A stretch of 64,000 bases of DNA from JAEYZM01 sp943372195 (lineage in GTDB: Bacteria > Bacteroidota > Bacteroidia > Sphingobacteriales > Sphingobacteriaceae), in assembly GCA_943372195.1 (NCBI GenBank), contig CALRXS010000005.1, forward strand, positions 86,495 to 150,494, in the 5' to 3' direction. How positions within the stretch are numbered: position 1 is the first letter of the stretch; each line of letters starts with the position of its first letter. The position numbers and the translations under genes were made by a program. Of this stretch, positions 61,476 to 64,000 are shown one piece after another. Below the pieces are notes generated by a model. It was not told the origin of the DNA. It ran no database searches and was given only the letters and a program-made list of their open reading frames with translations.

Positions 61476-62169
61476 TTGCATAATAGTTGAAGACGAGCCT
61501 ATAGCGGTTGAAATATTGAAAGACTATATCTCAGAAACAAAGGAGCTCAATCTTCAAGATGTATTCACGAATGCAATTAGTGCTATGTCTTATTTAGAAA
61601 GAAATAAAGTTGATTTAATTTTTCTCGATATAAATTTGCCTAGGCTCAAAGGACTGGAGTTTCTTGAATTATTAAAAGATCAACCTCCAGTTATTATTAC
61701 TTCAGCATATAATGAGTATGCATTAGATAGCTATAAGTTTAAGGTGATTGATTATCTATTAAAACCAATTTCTTTTTCAAGATTCAAAAAAGCTATTCAG
61801 AAGTACACTGAGCTTATGCATTTAAATTCGACTGCTCAAATTAGCTTTACTGATAAAGAAGTGATTTATTTAAATATCAACAGAAAGCAACATAAAGTAA
61901 TTTTAGATGATATAATTTATATAGAAAGTAGGAGAGAGTATGTACATATTTTCACTAAAGAATCGGAGCAAAAATGTAAAATGACATTATCAGAAATAGA
62001 GTTGTTATTAAGTAAAGATTTGTTCGTGCGTATACATCGATCTTATATTGTATCAATAAAATTTATCAATTCTATTTCTATGTCTACCCTAGAAGTATTA
62101 AATAAATCGCTCCCGATAGGCCGAACTTATAAATTAAACATTCAAAAAATTTGGAAAAATAATACCTAA
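61462..62169 (+). CDS. LytTR-type response regulator
   Basis: 235 residues. The receiver domain has Glu10-Asp11 and Asp56 (L-I-F-L-D-I-N-L-P) as phospho-acceptor, and Lys in Y-L-L-K-P. The LytTR DNA-binding domain (about 130-232) contains I-Y-I-E-S-R-R-E-Y-V-H-I and F-V-R-I-H-R-S-Y-I-V-S. It is the partner of the upstream LytS-type kinase. Likely targets are the divergent secreted-protein genes, given the direct repeats in the shared upstream region. Confidence 0.93.
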   Translation: MKIYNCIIVEDEPIAVEILKDYISETKELNLQDVFTNAISAMSYLERNKVDLIFLDINLPRLKGLEFLELLKDQPPVIITSAYNEYALDSYKFKVIDYLLKPISFSRFKKAIQKYTELMHLNSTAQISFTDKEVIYLNINRKQHKVILDDIIYIESRREYVHIFTKESEQKCKMTLSEIELLLSKDLFVRIHRSYIVSIKFINSISMSTLEVLNKSLPIGRTYKLNIQKIWKNNT

Positions 62170-62373
62170 ATATTTTAGTATTTTGACTTATTTTAAGATA
62201 TGTTTTTTTATTTTGATAGGTAGCTTCAATGGTATCAATTATGATCAACTAAATTTCTATTCATCACCATAAACATTGATTATAGAATATCCATGACTCA
62301 GTGAGATGTTTAAAATATATTGTAAATAGTATTATTCGAGGAGTATTTTGTTTCTTTGAGCTTTTAATTCTAT

Positions 62374-62793
62374 ATGTATAACAATTTGCCTGTATTAACT
62401 ATTGATTCTCCTGAAGAAGATTATCTATACACCAATATTTCTCAAATTGAAAATGCGGGGATGGGTTTGTATACAGCAATCAAAATATATAAAAATGAAA
62501 TTATTGCTGTTTTTAATGGTGAGATAATTAATTCTATTGAACAAAAAATACGTACACAAAAAAATAAACATCATTATTTCGTGGTCTTGATGAATGGTAA
62601 AATAATGGATTCAATATCAACAGAATGTTTTGCTAAATATGCAAACGATGCTAATGGCAAAATAAAATCATTATATAAAAACAATTCATTTATTAGTCTT
62701 GACGAAAAAGATAGACCATGTATTGTAGCTTCAAGATCTATTAAAGTAGGCGAGGAGATTTTCTGCAGTTATGGTGAAAATTATTGGGTATAA
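62374..62793 (+). CDS. SET-domain protein (putative lysine methyltransferase)
   Basis: 139 residues, essentially a lone SET domain. The start motif A-G-M-G-L-Y-T-A-I-K-I-Y-K-N-E-I-I-A-V-F-N-G-E matches the SET entry (GxGLYA...GExI...YxGE). The middle C-F-A-K-Y-A-N-D-A and the final G-E-E-I-F-C-S-Y-G-E-N-Y-W match the pseudoknot and the conserved C-terminal Tyr. SET enzymes methylate lysine using S-adenosylmethionine. Bacterial targets are mostly unknown, and this could be a short, possibly self-standing member. It lies alone, 205 bases after the LytTR gene, a gap in which I see no feature. It ends at a terminator. Confidence 0.82.
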   Translation: MYNNLPVLTIDSPEEDYLYTNISQIENAGMGLYTAIKIYKNEIIAVFNGEIINSIEQKIRTQKNKHHYFVVLMNGKIMDSISTECFAKYANDANGKIKSLYKNNSFISLDEKDRPCIVASRSIKVGEEIFCSYGENYWV

Positions 62794-62802
62794 TAAAAAA
62801 AC

Positions 62803-62830
62803 AAAGCCCCTCGTTTCCGAAGGGCTTTTT
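62803..62830. terminator. Terminator after the SET gene
   Basis: An 11-position stem (AAAGCCCCTCG with CGAAGGGCTTT, one mismatch), loop of 6 bases or fewer, flanked by A- and T-runs. It can serve both the SET gene and the convergent adhesin gene. Confidence 0.85.
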
Positions 62831-62858
62831 GCTCCTATTATATTAGGTTTAGTTTGGT

Positions 62859-64000
62859 TTAATTGATTTTTATTATTTTGATCGTCTTTCTATTAGAACC
62901 TTGTACAACTTCAGCTAAGTAAGAACCTGCAATTAGATCTTCACCTAATTCAATTTTCTCATTTGCCATTTTGTTGTTTATTTCTAATACTTTACGTCCA
63001 GCGATATCGAAGATGTTAATCATTACTTCCTCTGTAGAAGCACTTTCTAATATGAAAGTAAATTTGCTTGCACTAGGGTTCGGATAAACTACTAAATCAA
63101 TTTCCTCAGTAGCATTTTCGAATGTATAAATATCACCTTCTGCACTTGCGTTAAGGTCAGAACCACATACCATGTTGCAAGAACCTAAACGATCACCAGC
63201 ATGGTTACCTAAATGCGCAGGCACTGCGTTAATACTAATGTTTAATGTTTGTGGGTTATTGCTGTTACCTGGTGGCACATGGCATAAGTAAACTTTAGGG
63301 TTCTTAGCTGTACTACCAGCAGCTCTAACATCGAATACACAAATTTCTATTTCGCAATATGTCACACAACCACTACTGTTTGTTACTTCACACATCAAAG
63401 TATAATTACCACCTGCAGTAGGAGTGAAAATCGGATTAGCAATGTTTGTATTGCTTAATCCCGTACCATACCATTTGTAAGTAAATGGTCCGCCAGTTAC
63501 AGCTGTACAAGCTATCTTCATACTTTGCGCACCATATCCAATATACATTTGATTTGTAGCAGCACCTGTGAATGTTCCGCCAATTACAGTTCCTGAATTA
63601 TTTGGTATTGCTGTAATACTACAAGTACTTATAAATCCTTGTACGTTAACAGTTGCATTTGCTGTTGAAATATTTCCATTAACATCTGTAACAGTTAATA
63701 CAACAGAATTAGCTCCAATATTACTGCAATCAAAGTCATATTTATCTAAAGTCATACTTGCAATTCCACAAGCATCATTCGATCCATTATTTATTTGGGC
63801 AGCACTTACTGAAGCAGTACCGTTAGCTAAATTAACAGTTACATTCTTTGTAATTGCGTTCGGAGCAGTTACATCGTTAACCGTAACAGTAGCAGTAGTG
63901 CTTGAAGAATTTCCGTTTACATCAGTTACTGTTAATGTTACTGTATTCGCTCCAACATTACTACAGTTGAAAGTAGTTTTGTCAATGCTAACACTTGCAA
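62859..64000 (-). CDS. C-terminal part of a large T9SS-secreted repeat protein (5' end beyond the window)
   Basis: The frame is open to the last base of the window, so the visible 379 residues are only the C-terminal part. An internal Met at 63755 is not the real start. From the N-terminal side there are about 79-residue HYR-like immunoglobulin repeats (F-D-C-S-N-I-G-A-N-S-V-V-L-T-V-T-D-V-N-G-N; a second copy reads F-N-C-S-N-V-G-A-N-T-V). A PKD/Ig-like segment (P-F-T-Y-K-W-Y-G) and a Cys-containing H-V-P-P-G-N-S region follow. A T9SS sorting domain (V-V-Y-P-N-P, then I-F-D-I-A-G-R, then G-S-Y-L-A-E-V) ends it. It is probably a cell-surface adhesin or matrix protein. Confidence 0.88.
   Translation of the reverse strand, partial: ASVSIDKTTFNCSNVGANTVTLTVTDVNGNSSSTTATVTVNDVTAPNAITKNVTVNLANGTASVSAAQINNGSNDACGIASMTLDKYDFDCSNIGANSVVLTVTDVNGNISTANATVNVQGFISTCSITAIPNNSGTVIGGTFTGAATNQMYIGYGAQSMKIACTAVTGGPFTYKWYGTGLSNTNIANPIFTPTAGGNYTLMCEVTNSSGCVTYCEIEICVFDVRAAGSTAKNPKVYLCHVPPGNSNNPQTLNISINAVPAHLGNHAGDRLGSCNMVCGSDLNASAEGDIYTFENATEEIDLVVYPNPSASKFTFILESASTEEVMINIFDIAGRKVLEINNKMANEKIELGEDLIAGSYLAEVVQGSNRKTIKIIKIN

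Overview
The window comes from a low-GC member of the Bacteroidota. Evidence for this: TAnnTTTG -7 promoter boxes with an upstream TTG; almost no Shine-Dalgarno sequences; TonB-dependent receptors with carboxypeptidase-regulatory-like N-termini; several C-terminal type IX secretion (T9SS) sorting domains with a YPNP motif; a CzcA-TolC fusion; LytS/LytTR regulators. I cannot name the genus. Chitinophagales or Cytophagales-like is a guess.

Layout. 1-432: end of a DUF962/Mpo1-like gene. 549-11036: two TonB-dependent receptors, each followed by a secreted or lipid-anchored repeat protein. 11094-17784: OlsF-like lipid acyltransferase (minus strand), helix-hairpin-helix protein, apt, acyl-CoA dehydrogenase, a small secreted protein, rpsU, a Xer recombinase and a hibernation factor. 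18062-31302: the ancient information-processing block, tRNA-Thr-Tyr-Gly-Thr, tuf, tRNA-Trp, secE, nusG, rplK, rplA, rplJ, rplL, rpoB, rpoC. 31407-37705: a DUF3467 gene and a minus-strand heavy-metal efflux operon. 37738-44968: cca, a pRiA4-type protein, miaA, an MFS transporter, a YrdC-like protein, a glycosyltransferase, dapD and an S4-domain protein.

44965-52372 is the most notable region. A NarL-type response regulator diverges from a small protein, a 7-TM protein and a histidine kinase. These are followed by a compact gene set that looks like a flagellar motor without a flagellum. It has one protein fusing a minimal FliF (MS-ring) to FliG (rotor), a secreted protein with a FlgO/CsgG-like domain and a predicted beta-barrel, a TPR lipoprotein, a PomA/MotA-type stator and a PomB/MotB-type stator with an OmpA peptidoglycan-binding domain. 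No flagellar export, rod, hook, switch FliM/FliN or filament gene is in the window. Together the parts suggest an ion-driven, envelope-spanning rotary machine, possibly regulated by the adjacent two-component system. This is the best candidate for an undescribed system here.

52407-64000: pgk and gap (minus strand), separated by a complex repeat element; a secreted M28 peptidase; tRNA-Glu; a minus-strand group of secreted proteins (VCBS/FG-GAP, CBM9-like, DUF5694); a LytS/LytTR pair; a SET-domain protein; and the C-terminal part of a large repeat-containing T9SS protein cut by the window end.

Dispersed period-7 intergenic repeats, perfect palindromes and several promoters abutting start codons are additional features. 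No gap between genes exceeds 300 bases, and no IS element, CRISPR array or rRNA gene was seen.
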